Positions 17,655-28,862 of a stretch of DNA of 64,000 bases are shown here, piece after piece. Source of the stretch: Lithodes maja (taxonomy: Eukaryota; Arthropoda; Malacostraca; Decapoda; Lithodidae). The notes beneath the pieces are model-generated. The model did not search any database, had not been told where the DNA came from, and was given only the letters and a program-made list of their open reading frames with translations. The position numbers and the translations under genes were made by a program. Numbering within the stretch: position 1 is the first letter of the stretch; each line of letters opens with the position of its first letter. Location: the NCBI GenBank assembly GCA_037953745.1, contig JBAKBP010007656.1:33761-97760 (forward strand). The letters run 5' to 3'.

Positions 17655-18141
17655 GAGCAATTCGTTTAATTGTTTTTAATTTTTTATGCAATTATTCTTA
17701 TAAGAGGATATTTATAGATGGAATTCGCGGCCCAGTAGATGATAGGGTAAGACCTAATTACCATATTTATTATTATATATATATATATATATATATTATA
17801 TAATATATATACTGTATATAAATATATATTTTTTTTTCTCCATAACTCGGTGTCTGTAGTCATTCTTGCATACTTGATCAAATTAGGGGCTCACAAATTT
17901 TTCTGAGTGACTGAACCTCCCAGCATGAAGCAACTTAAGGCTATTTTTGGGTAAGATACTATGAGAATTGGACCTACTAAGCAAATTCTAGCAGTATTAG
18001 TATTTAATATTTTTTGTTGTTTTATTTCAGATTGAGTTTCCGTTTCTACCATTATATCTGTGTGAATAATAATTCAAATACAATTTTGTTTAAGCTGCCC
18101 AAAGAAAGCAAATATTTTGGTTTGAAAATAATGCTTGTAAT
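17655..18141. other. Non-coding, TA-rich in part
   Basis: Contains a TA run (about 17772-17830) but no supported gene or known repeat. Confidence 0.35.
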
Positions 18142-18153
18142 AACTAAAACGTA

Positions 18154-18530
18154 TTGTATGTATGTATGTATATACACAGGCACATACCCCATAGCTGGGG
18201 GTGGCCGACTCGAGACAGAGCCCGAACATGGACAACACAACATAAAATACAGAATATATATTCACACACATCTAGGTCTTCCAGAAGGCCCAGAGACCAA
18301 GGATCACTAGGGGCCTCCAGCATTTTCCCGGCCCCAGAACTCCCGGAGAGGTTCCGGTCTCAGCAGGCAGACACACAGCTGAGCACACTACAATGCCCGC
18401 CCACCTTGCATCCAGGCATAAACCTTCATATATACCGGCTCCCCGGGCCAGGCGCCCGACGGACTATTATCTAGTCCAACCCCCTCAACGACTGCATTAG
18501 CACTCATCTATTCACAAGCATTCTCCATTC
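18154..18530 (-). mobile_element. Independent 5'-truncated RTE-family copy with (TGTA)n tail
   Basis: A 377-bp insertion flanked by a perfect 12-bp direct repeat AACTAAAACGTA (18142-18153, 18531-18542). It is collinear with, but clearly diverged from, the 3' UTR and last codons of the RTE copies in the satellite (ggggtggccgactcgagaca, cccggagaggttccgg, ccccgggccaggcgccc, cacaagcattctccattc). A TGTATGTATGTA tail lies at its 3' end, so it is a separate, older insertion of the same family. Confidence 0.85.
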
Positions 18531-18540
18531 AACTAAAACG

Positions 18541-18542
<2 letters not shown>

Positions 18543-18601
<59 letters not shown>

Positions 18602-18886
18602 CAGTATATAGTATTTATGAAAAAGTGGCCCTTATTTTTTTCTTCCTTTTTAATTTACTTTTTTTAATCTGGAAGTTTCGGACAGAGGAACGCTTGTCAT
18701 AAACCGAGTGATTATGTATAGAAGTTGTACTAGCAGCTTAGCAATAAGAGATTGCATTATATTTAGATATATATTGTAAAATTGTAAATAAACAATGGCT
18801 TGGATTGTTGTCTTTCATTGATCCTTTTTTCAGAACCTTATATTAGTGTGTGTGTGTGTGTGTGTGTGTGTTTGTTTGATAAGTGC
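18543..18886. other. TA and GT microsatellites in A/T-rich DNA
   Basis: A long TA run (about 18543-18595) follows the RTE copy and a GT run lies at about 18847-18871. No gene seen. Confidence 0.6.
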
Positions 18887-18890
18887 TTAA

Positions 18891-19085
18891 GGGGAGATTT
18901 TCACTCTTAAGGTTTTTTACGAACCTCCTTCTCCATCATGTTTAGCCCCATTAGTCTTGATATTTTAGACATTTTCCCTGTTAGCTTGGCGATTTTAAGA
19001 TATTTCGTCCAATTTCTGGCAATTTCAAGACCTTTTGTGCCATTTAGGTGCCGATTTTTTCCTGGGGAGCATAGCGAGCCTGTAA
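18891..19085. mobile_element. Truncated TTAA-GGGGAG element at satellite edge
   Basis: Begins after TTAA 18887-18890 with GGGGAGATTTTCACTC and is collinear with 9085-9275 (ctccttc, ccccatta, ggcgattttaag, gccatttaggtgccgat, gagcctgtaa). It is cut off where the satellite begins, so the satellite junction postdates or truncates this element. Confidence 0.6.
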
Positions 19086-19090
19086 CCTAA

Positions 19091-19555
19091 CCTGATCATT
19101 ACTTTAGGATTTAGATTTTGAATCAAACTCCAGAAACGCCAGAAATGAGCACTTTTTCAACATTAAAAGTCTAATGTAGCCCAAACTAAGAGTCCAAATT
19201 AATTCTACTTGGTGCCATTCGATTTCTCTCGCCAAACAGCTCCCATACATGGTCGTAGATTCCATTTTCGACCAGCCATTCGCCCAGAATCGAAAATAGT
19301 TTGGTCCAAAATCCCTGCGGTTAAGCCCAGGCAAATCGGTGATTTTGGTCGAATTTTGACTTGTCAATATTATTACATATTTGGATTCGTCTCGCCGTTG
19401 CGGATTCAACGGTATATTTTTTGTTTTAATTTTGACCTATTTTTAGGCGCCCTAGGCCTATTTTAAAGTTTAAAAACTCCATAGACGAGTTATTTATGAA
19501 CGGATTTTGTTTAAATTTATACCATAAGTACACTTTGGCAAGCTGAATCGAATGG
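19091..19555. repeat. Divergent edge monomer of the satellite
   Basis: The first monomer can be aligned to the rest (ggatttagattttga, gtagcccaaact, gccattcgatttctctcgcc) but carries many substitutions not seen in interior copies. It joins directly to the truncated TTAA-GGGGAG element. Edge monomers that escape homogenisation are expected at a true array boundary. Confidence 0.7.
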
Positions 19556-19806
19556 CGCAAACAGAATTAAAATCGGACCATTAGTTTAGGATTTCGATTT
19601 TGACTGGGCTTCCTGGAAGGCCCAGGGGACCGTTTTTTGGACTTTAAATGTCCTCTGTAGCCCCAAACTATAAGTCCTAGGGAATTATACTTGGTGCCAT
19701 TCGATTTTTCTCGCCGAGCTGCTTCTAGACATGGTCTTAGATTTCATTTTCGCCCAGCCATTCGCCCAGAATCGAAAATAAAATCTAAAAAAACCTTGGG
19801 TTTGGG

Positions 19807-19847
19807 AAATCCTAAACTAATGGTCCGATTTTAATTCTGTTTGCGCC
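19807..19847 (-). repeat. 41-bp inverted patch copied from the adjacent monomer
   Basis: This stretch is the perfect reverse complement of 19554-19594, about 250 bases upstream, and sits at the monomer's palindromic junction where other copies have only GGGTTTTAAGCCC. Confidence 0.9.
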
Positions 19848-22255
19848 CAGTCAAATCGGTGATTTTGGTCGAATTTTGACTTGTCAATATTATTACATAT
19901 TTGGATTCGTCTCGCCGTTGGGGATTCAACGGTATAATATTGTTTAAATTGTTGACCTATTTTTAGGCCCCCTAGGCCTATTGTAAAGTTTCAAAACTCC
20001 ATAGACGAGTTATTTATGAACGGATTTTGTTTAAATTTATACCATAAGTACACTTTGGCAAGCTGAATCGAATGGTGCAAACAGAATTAAAATCGGACCA
20101 TAAGTTTAGGATTTCGATTTTGACTGGGCTTCCTGGAGGGCCCAGGGGACCTTTTTTTGGACTTTAAAAGTCCTCTGTAGCCCAAACTATAAGTCCTAGG
20201 GAATTCTACTTAGTGCCATTCGATTTTTCTCGCCGAGCTGCTTCTAGACATGGTCTTAGATTTCATTTTCGCCCAGCCATTCGGCCAGAATCGAGAGAAA
20301 AATCTAAAAAAAACTTGGGTGCCCAGGCAAATCGGTGATTTTGGTCGAATTTTGACTTGTCAATATTATTACATATTTGGATTCGTCTCGCCGTTGGGGA
20401 TTCAACGGTATAATATTGTTTAAATTGTTGACCTATTTTTAGGCCCCCTAGGCCTATTGTAAAGTTTCAAAACTCCATAGACGAGTTATTTATGATCGGA
20501 TTTTGTTTAAATTTATACCATAAGTACACTTTGGCAAGCTGAATCGAATGGCGCAAACAGAATTAAAATCGGACCATAAGTTTAGGATTTCGATTTTGAC
20601 TGGGCTTCCTGGAGGGCCCAGGGGACCTTTTTTTGGACTTTAAAAGTCCTCTGTAGCCCAAACTATAAGTCCTAGGGAATTCTACTTAGTGCCATTCGAT
20701 TTTTCTCGCCGAGCTGCTTCTAGACATGGTCTTAGATTTCATTTTCGCCCAGCCATTCGGCCAGAATCGAGAGAAAAATCTAAAAAAAACTTGGGTGCCC
20801 AGGCAAATCGGTGATTTTGGTCGAATTTTGACTTGTCAATATTATTACATATTTGGATTCGTCTCGCCGTTGGGGATTCAACGGTATAATATTGTTTAAA
20901 TTGTTGACCTATTTTTAGGCCCCCTAGACCTATTGTAAAGTTTCAAAACTCCATAGACGAGTTATTTATGATCGGATTTTGTTTAAATTTATACCATAAG
21001 TACACTTTGGCAAGCTGAATCGAATGGCGTACACAGAATTAAAATCGGACCATAAGTTTAGGATTTCGATTTTGACTGGGCTTCCTGGAGGGCCCAGGGG
21101 ACCTTTTTTTGGACTTTAAAAGTCCTCTGTAGCCCAAACTATAAGTCCTAGGGAATTCTACTTAGTGCCATTCGATTTTTCTCGCCGAGCTGCTTCTAGA
21201 CATGGTCTTAGATTTCATTTTCGCCCAGCCATTCGGCCAGAATCGAGAGAAAAATCTAAAAAAACCTTGGGTTTAAAAAAACCTTGGGCCCAGGCAAATC
21301 GGTGATTTTGGTCGAATTTTGACTTGTCAATATTATTACATATTTGGATTCGTCTCGCCGTTGGGGATTCAACGGTATAATATTGTTTAAATTGTTGACC
21401 TATTTTTAGGCCCCATAGGCCTATTGTAAAGTTTCAAAACTCCATAGACGAGTTATTTATGAACGGATTTTGTTTAAATTTATACCATAAGTACACTTTG
21501 GCAAGCTGAATCGAATGGCGCAAACAGAATTAAAATCGGACCATAAGTTTAGGATTTCGATTTTGACTGGGCTTCCTGGAAGGCCCAGGGGACCGTTTTT
21601 TGGACTTTAAATGTCCTCTGTAGCCCAAACTATAAGTCCTAGGGAATTATACTTGGTGCCATTCGATTTTTCTCGCCGAGCTGCTTCTAGACATGGTCTT
21701 AGATTTCATTTACGCCCAGCCATTCGCCCAGAATCGAAAATAAAATATCAAAAAACCTTGGGTAAAAAATTTTTGCCCAGGCAAATCGGTGATTTTGGTC
21801 GAATTTTGACTTGTCAATATTATTACATATTTGGATTCGTCTCGCCGTTGGGGATTCAACGGTATAATATTGTTTAAATTGTTGACCTATTTTTAGGCCC
21901 CCTAGGCCTATTGTAAAGTTTCAAAACTCCATGGACGAGTTATTTATGATCGGATTTTGTTTAAATTTATACCATAAGTATACTTTGGCAAGCTGAATCG
22001 AATGGCGCAAACAGAATTAAAATCGGACCATAAGTTTAGGATTTCGATTTTGACTGGGCTTCCTGGAGGGCCCAGGGGACCGTTTTTTGGACTTTAAAAG
22101 TCCTCTGTAGCTCAAACTATAAGTCCTAGGGAATTATACTTGGTGCCATTCGATTTTTCTCGCCGAGCTGCTTCTAGACATGGTCTTAGATTTCATTTTC
22201 GCTCAGCCATTCGCCCAGAATCGAAAATAAAATCTCAAAAAACCTTGGGTTTTAA

Positions 22256-22484
22256 AACCCCTTCAGACTCATATGACGCAGAGGTTGCCAGATTAACAAT
22301 AATAAATAAAGTTCTCTCACTCTTATAATTACCTCCCAAAAATTAGTTTTCTGCCCACAACTAACTCAAAGACAACTGCAGAGGTTGAAGTAACTAAACT
22401 AAAGGTTTCTAAATACCCCTGATGGTAACAAAGGCTTTAAAGTATCCCTAATCGGCTCAAAATCGCGTCATATGTCGGAGTGGG
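22256..22484. mobile_element. 229-bp TTAA MITE inserted in satellite monomer (copy 1)
   Basis: Flanked by TTAA 22252-22255 and 22485-22488, exactly the TTAA in the monomer palindrome GGGTTTTAAGCCC. The ends carry CCCCTTCAGACTCATATGAC and, as complement, CCCACTCCGACATATGACGC, so the inverted repeat converges on ATATGACGC. It resembles the MITE at 13250-13511. Non-coding; the 62-residue frame into it is chance. Confidence 0.85.
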
Positions 22485-23930
22485 TTAAGCCCAGGCAAAT
22501 CGGTGATTTTGGTCGAATTTTGACTTGTCAATATTATTACATATTTGGATTCGTCTCGCCGTTGGGGATTCAACGGTATAATATTGTTTAAATTGTTGAC
22601 CTATTTGTAGGCCCCCTAGGCCTATTGTAAAGTTTCAAAACTCCATAGACGAGTTATTTATGAACGGATTTTGTTTAAATTTATACCATAAGTACACTTT
22701 GGAAAGCTGAATCGAATGGCGCAAACAGAATTAAAATCGGACCATAAGTTTAGGATTTCGATTTTGACTGGGCTTCCTGGAGGGCCCAGGGGACCTTTTT
22801 TTGGACTTTAAAAGTCCTCTGTAGCCCAAACTATAAGTCCTAGGGAATTCTACTTAGTGCCATTCGATTTTTCTCGCCGAGCTGCTTCTAGACATGGTCT
22901 TAGATTTCATTTTCGCGCAGCCATTCGGCCAGAATCGAGAGAAAAATCTAAAAAAAACTTGGGTTTTAAGCCCAGGCAAATCGGTGATTTTGGTCGAATT
23001 TTGACTTGTCAATATTATTACATATTTGGATTCGTCTCGCCGTTGGGGATTCAACGGTATAATATTGTTTAAATTGTTGACCTATTTTTAGGCCCCCTAG
23101 GCCTATTGTAAAGTTTCAAAACTCCATAGACGAGTTATTTATGAACGGATTTTGTTTAAATTTATACCATAAGTACACTTTGGCAAGCTGAATCGAATGG
23201 CGCAAACAGAATTAAAATCGGACCATAAGTTTAGGATTTCGATTTTGACTGGGCTTCCTGGAGGGCCCAGGGGACCGTTTTTTTGGACTTTAAATGTCCT
23301 CTGTAGCTCAAACTATAAGTCCTAGGGAATTATACTTGGTGCCATTCGATTTTTCTCGCCGAGCTGCTTCTAGACATGGTCTTAGATTTCATTTTCGCCC
23401 AGCCATTCGCCCAGAATCGAAAATAAAATCTCAAAAAACCTTGGGTTTTGCCAAGGCAAATCGGTGATTTTGGTCGAATTTTGACTTGTCAATATTATTA
23501 CATATTTGGATTCGTCTCGCCGTTGGGGATTCAACGGTATAATATTGTTTAAATTGTTGACCTATTTTTAGGCCCCCTAGGCCTATTGTAAAGTTTCAAA
23601 ACTCCATAGACGAGTTATTTATGATCGGATTTTGTTTAAATTTATACCATAAGTATACTTTGGCAAGCTGAATCGAATGGCGCAAACAGAATTAAAATCG
23701 GACCATAAGTTTAGGATTTCGATTTTGACTGGGCTTCCTGGAGGGCCCAGGGGACCGTTTTTTGGACTTTAAAAGTCCTCTGTAGCTCAAACTATAAGTC
23801 CTAGGGAATTATACTTGGTGCCATTCGATTTTTCTCGCCGAGCTGCTTCTAGACATGGTCTTAGATTTCATTTTCGCTCAGCCATTCGCCCAGAATCGAA
23901 AATAAAATCTCAAAAAACCTTGGGTTTTAA

Positions 23931-24159
23931 AACCCCTTCAGACTCATATGACGCAGAGGTTGCCAGATTAACAATAAGAAATAAAGTTCTCTCACTCTTA
24001 TAATTACCTCCCAAAAATTAGTTTTCTGCCCACAACTAACTCAAAGACAACTGCAGAGGTTGAAGTAACTAAACTAACGGTTTCTAAATACCCCTGATGG
24101 TAACAAAGGCTTTAAAGTATCCCTAATCGGCTCAAAATCGCGTCATATGTCGGAGTGGG
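23931..24159. mobile_element. 229-bp TTAA MITE inserted in satellite monomer (copy 2)
   Basis: Same length, same insertion site and same flanks (TTAA 23927-23930 and 24160-24163) as the copy 1675 bases earlier, with at least two base differences. That distance equals three monomers plus the MITE, so this is a duplicated block rather than a second transposition. Confidence 0.88.
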
Positions 24160-25010
24160 TTAAGCCCAGGCAAATCGGTGATTTTGGTCGAATTTTGACT
24201 TGTCAATATTATTACATATTTGGATTCGTCTCGCCGTTGGGGATTCAACGGTATAATATTGTTTAAATTGTTGACCTATTTTTAGGCCCCCTAGGCCTAT
24301 TGTAAAGTTTCAAAACTCCATAGACGAGTTATTTATGAACGGATTTTGTTTAAATTTATACCATAAGTACACTTTGGCAAGCTGAATCGAATGGCGCAAA
24401 CAGAATTAAAATCGGACCATAAGTTTAGGATTTCGATTTTGACTGGGCTTCCTGGAGGGCCCAGGGGACCGTTTTTTTGGACTTTAAAAGTCCTCTGTAG
24501 CCCAAACTATAAGTCCTAGGGAATTATACTTGGTGCCATTCGATTTTTCTCGCCGAGCTGCTTCTAGACATGGTCTTAGATTTCATTTTCGCCCAGCCAT
24601 TCGCCCAGAATCGAAAATAAAATCTAAAAAAAACTTGGGTTTTAAGCCCAGGCAAATCGGTGATTTTGGTCGAATTTTGACTTGTCAATATTATTACATA
24701 TTTGGATTCGTCTCGCCGTTGGGGATTCAACGGTATAATATTGTTTAAATTGTTGACCTATTTTTAGGCCCCCTAGGCCTATTGTAAAGTTTCAAAACTC
24801 CATAGACGAGTTATTTATGAACGGATTTTGTTTAAATTTATACCATAAGTACACTTTGGCAAGCTGAATCGAATGGCGCAAACAGAATTAAAATCGGACC
24901 ATAAGTTTAGGATTTCGATTTTGACTGGGCTTCCTGGAGGGCCCAGGGGACCGTTTTTTGGACTTTAAAAGTCTTCTGTAGCCCAAACTATAAGTCCTAG
25001 GGAATTATAC

Positions 25011-28000
25011 TTGGTGCCATTCGATTTTTCTCGCCGAGCTGCTTCTAGACATGGTCTTAGATTTCATTTTCGCCCAGCCATTCGCCCAGAATCGAAAATA
25101 AAATCTAAAAAAAACTTGGGTTTTAAGCCCAGGCAAATCGGTGATTTTGGTCGAATTTTGACTTGTCAATATTATTACATATTTGGATTCGTCTCGCCGT
25201 TGGGGATTCAACGGTATAATATTGTTTAAATTGTTGACCTATTTTTAGGCCCCCTAGGCCTATTGTAAAGTTTCAAAACTCCATAGACGAGTTATTTATG
25301 AACGGATTTTGTTTAAATTTATACCATAAGTACACTTTGGCAAGCTGAATCGAATGGTGCAAACAGAATTAAAATCGGACCATAAGTTTAGGATTTCGAT
25401 TTTGACTGGGCTTCCTGGAGGGCCCAGGGGACCTTTTTTTGGACTTTAAAAGTCCTCTGTAGCCCAAACTATAAGTCCTAGGGAATTCTACTTAGTGCCA
25501 TTCGATTTTTCTCGCCGAGCTGCTTCTAGACATGGTCTTAGATTTCATTTTCGCCCAGCCATTCGGCCAGAATCGAGAGAAAAATCTAAAAAAAACTTGG
25601 GTTTTAAGCCCAGGCAAATCGGTGATTTTGGGTCGAATTTTGACTTGTCAATATTATTACATATTTGGATTCGTCTCGCCGTTGGGGATTCAACGGTATA
25701 ATATTGTTTAAATTGTTGACCTATTTTTAGGCCCCCTAGGCCTATTGTAAAGTTTCAAAACTCCATAGACGAGTTATTTATGATCGGATTTTGTTTAAAT
25801 TTATACCATAAGTATACTTTGGCAAGCTGAATCGAATGGCGCAAACAGAATTAAAATCGGACCATAAGTTTAGGATTTCGATTTTGACTGGGCTTCCTGG
25901 AGGGCCCAGGGGACCGTTTTTTGGACTTTAAAAGTCCTCTGTAGCTCAAACTATAAGTCCTAGGGAATTATACTTGGTGCCATTCGATTTTTCTCGCCGA
26001 GCTGCTTCTAGACATGGTCTTAGATTTCATTTTCGCTCAGCCATTCGCCGAGAATTGAAAATAAAATCTCAAAAAACCTTGGGTTTGCCTTGGCCCAGGC
26101 AAATCGGTGATTTTGGTCGAATTTTGACTTGTCAATATTATTACATATTTGGATTCGTCTCGCCGTTGGGGATTCAACGGTATAATATTGTTTAAATTGT
26201 TGACCTATTTTTAGGCCCCCTAGGCCTATTGTAAAGTTTCAAAACTCCATAGACGAGTTATTTATGAACGGATTTTGTTTAAGTTTATACCATAAGTACA
26301 CTTTGGAAAGCTGAATCGAATGGCGCAAACAGAATTAAAATCGGACCATAAGTTTAGGATTTCGATTTTGACTGGGCTTCCTGGAGGGCCCAGGGGACCT
26401 TTTTTTGGACTTTAAAAGTCCTCTGTAGCCCAAACTATAAGTCCTAGGGGAATTCTACTTAGTGCCATTCGATTTTTCTCGCCGAGCTGCTTCTAGACAT
26501 GGTCTTAGATTTCATTTTCGCGCAGCCATTCGGCCAGAATCGAGAGAAAAATCTAAAAAAAACTTGGGTTTAAGCCCAGGCAAATCGGTGATTTTGGTCG
26601 AATTTTGACTTGTCAATATTATTACATATTTGGATTCGTCTCGCCGTTGGGAATTCAACGGTATAATATTGTTTAAATTGTTGACCTATTTTTAGGCCCC
26701 CTAGGCCTATTGTAAAGTTTCAAAACTCCATAGACGAGTTATTTATGAACGGATTTTGTTTAAATTTATACCATTAGTACACTTTGGCAAGCTGAATCGA
26801 ATGGCGCAAACAGAATTAAAATCGGACAATTTGTTTAGGATTTCGATTTTGACTGGGCTTCCTGGAAGGCCCAGGGGACCGTTTTTTGGACTTTAAATGT
26901 CCTCTGTAGCCCAAACTATAAGTCCTAGGGAATTATACTTGGTGCCATTCGATTTTTCTCGCCGAGCTGCTTCTAGACATGGTCTTAGATTTCATTTACG
27001 CCCAGCCATTCGCCCAGAATCGAAAATAAAATCTCAAAAAACCTTGGGTTTTAAGCCCAGGCAAATCGGTGATTTTGGTCGAATTTTGACTTGTCAATAT
27101 TATTACATATTTGGATTCGTCTCGCCGTTGGGGATTCAACGGTATAATATTGTTTAAATTGTTGACCTATTTTTAGGCCCCTAGGCCTATTGTAAAGTTT
27201 CAAAACTCCATAGACGAGTTATTTATGAACGGATTTTGTTTAAATTTATACCATAAGTACACTTTGGCAAGCTGAATCGAATGGCGCAAACAGAATTAAA
27301 ATCGGACAATTAGTTTAGGATTTCGATTTTGACTGGGCTTCCTGGAAGGCCCAGGGGACCGTTTTTTGGACTTTAAAAGTCCTCTGTAGCCCAAATTATA
27401 AGTCCTAGGGAATTCTACTTGGTGCCATTCGATTTTTCTCGCCGAGCTGCTTCTAGACATGGTCTTTGATTTCATTTTCGCCCAGCCATTCGCCCAGAAT
27501 CGAAAATAAAATCTAAAAAAAACTTGGGTTTTAAGCCCAGGCAAATCGGTGATTTTGGTCGAATTTTGACTTGTCAATATTATTACATATTTGGATTCGT
27601 CTCGCCGTTGGGGATTCAACGGTATAATATTGTTTAAATTGTTGACCTATTTTTAGGCCCCCTAGGCCTATTGTAAAGTTTCAAAACTCCATAGACGAGT
27701 TATTTATGAACGGATTTTGTTTAAATTTATACCATAAGTACACTTTGGCAAGCTGAATCGAATGGCGCAAACAGAATTAAAATCGGACAATTAGTTTAGG
27801 ATTTCGATTTTGACTGGGCTTCCTGGAAGGCCCAGGGGACCGTTTTTTGGACTTTAAAAGTCCTCTGTAGCCCAAATTATAAGTCCTAGGGAATTCTACT
27901 TGGTGCCATTCGATTTTTCTCGCCGAGCTGCTTCTAGACATGGTCTTTGATTTCATTTTCGCCCAGCCATTCGCCCAGAATCGAAAATAAAATCTAAAAA

Positions 28001-28862
28001 AAACTTGGGTTTTAAGCCCAGGCAAATCGGTGATTTTGGTCGAATTTTGACTTGTCAATATTATTACATATTTGGATTCGTCTCGCCGTTGGGGATTCAA
28101 CGGTATAATATTGTTTAAATTGTTGACCTATTTTTAGGCCCCCTAGGCCTATTGTAAAGTTTCAAAACTCCATAGACGAGTTATTTATGAACGGATTTTG
28201 TTTAAATTTATACCATAAGTACACTTTAGGCAAGCTGAATCGAATGGCGCAAACAGAATTAAAATCGGACAATTAGTTTAGGATTTCGATTTTGACTGGG
28301 CTTCCTGGAAGGCCCAGGGGACCGTTTTTTGGACTTTAAAAGTCCTCTGTAGCCCAAATTATAAGTCCTAGGGAATTCTACTTGGTGCCATTCGATTTTT
28401 CTCGCCGAGCTGCTTCTAGACATGGTCTTAGATTTCATTTACGCCCAGCCATTCGCCCAGAATCGAAAATAAAATCTCAAAAAACCTTGGGTTTTAAGCC
28501 CAGGCAAATCGGTGATTTTGGTCGAATTTTGACTTGTCAATATTATTACATATTTGGATTCGTCTCGCCGTTGGGGATTCAACGGTATAATATTGTTTAA
28601 ATTGTTGACCTATTTTTAGGCCCCCTAGGCCTATTGTAAAGTTTCAAAACTCCATAGACGAGTTATTTATGAACGGATTTTGTTTAAATTTATACCATAA
28701 GTACACTTTGGCAAGCTGAATCGAATGGCGCAAACAGAATTAAAATCGGACCATAAGTTTAGGATTTCGATTTTGACTGGGCTTCCTGGAGGGCCCAGGG
28801 GACCGTTTTTTGGACTTTAAAAGTCTTCTGTAGCCCAAACTATAAGTCCTAGGGAATTATAC
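25011..28862. repeat. Eight-monomer higher-order repeat, first copy
   Basis: Diagnostic monomer variants recur 3850-3852 bases later: the ggtttgccttggccc junction at 26081 and 29932, and the gaattcaacgg variant at about 26650 and 30500. The unit equals eight monomers. This copy has one private G insertion near 25630. Confidence 0.75.
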
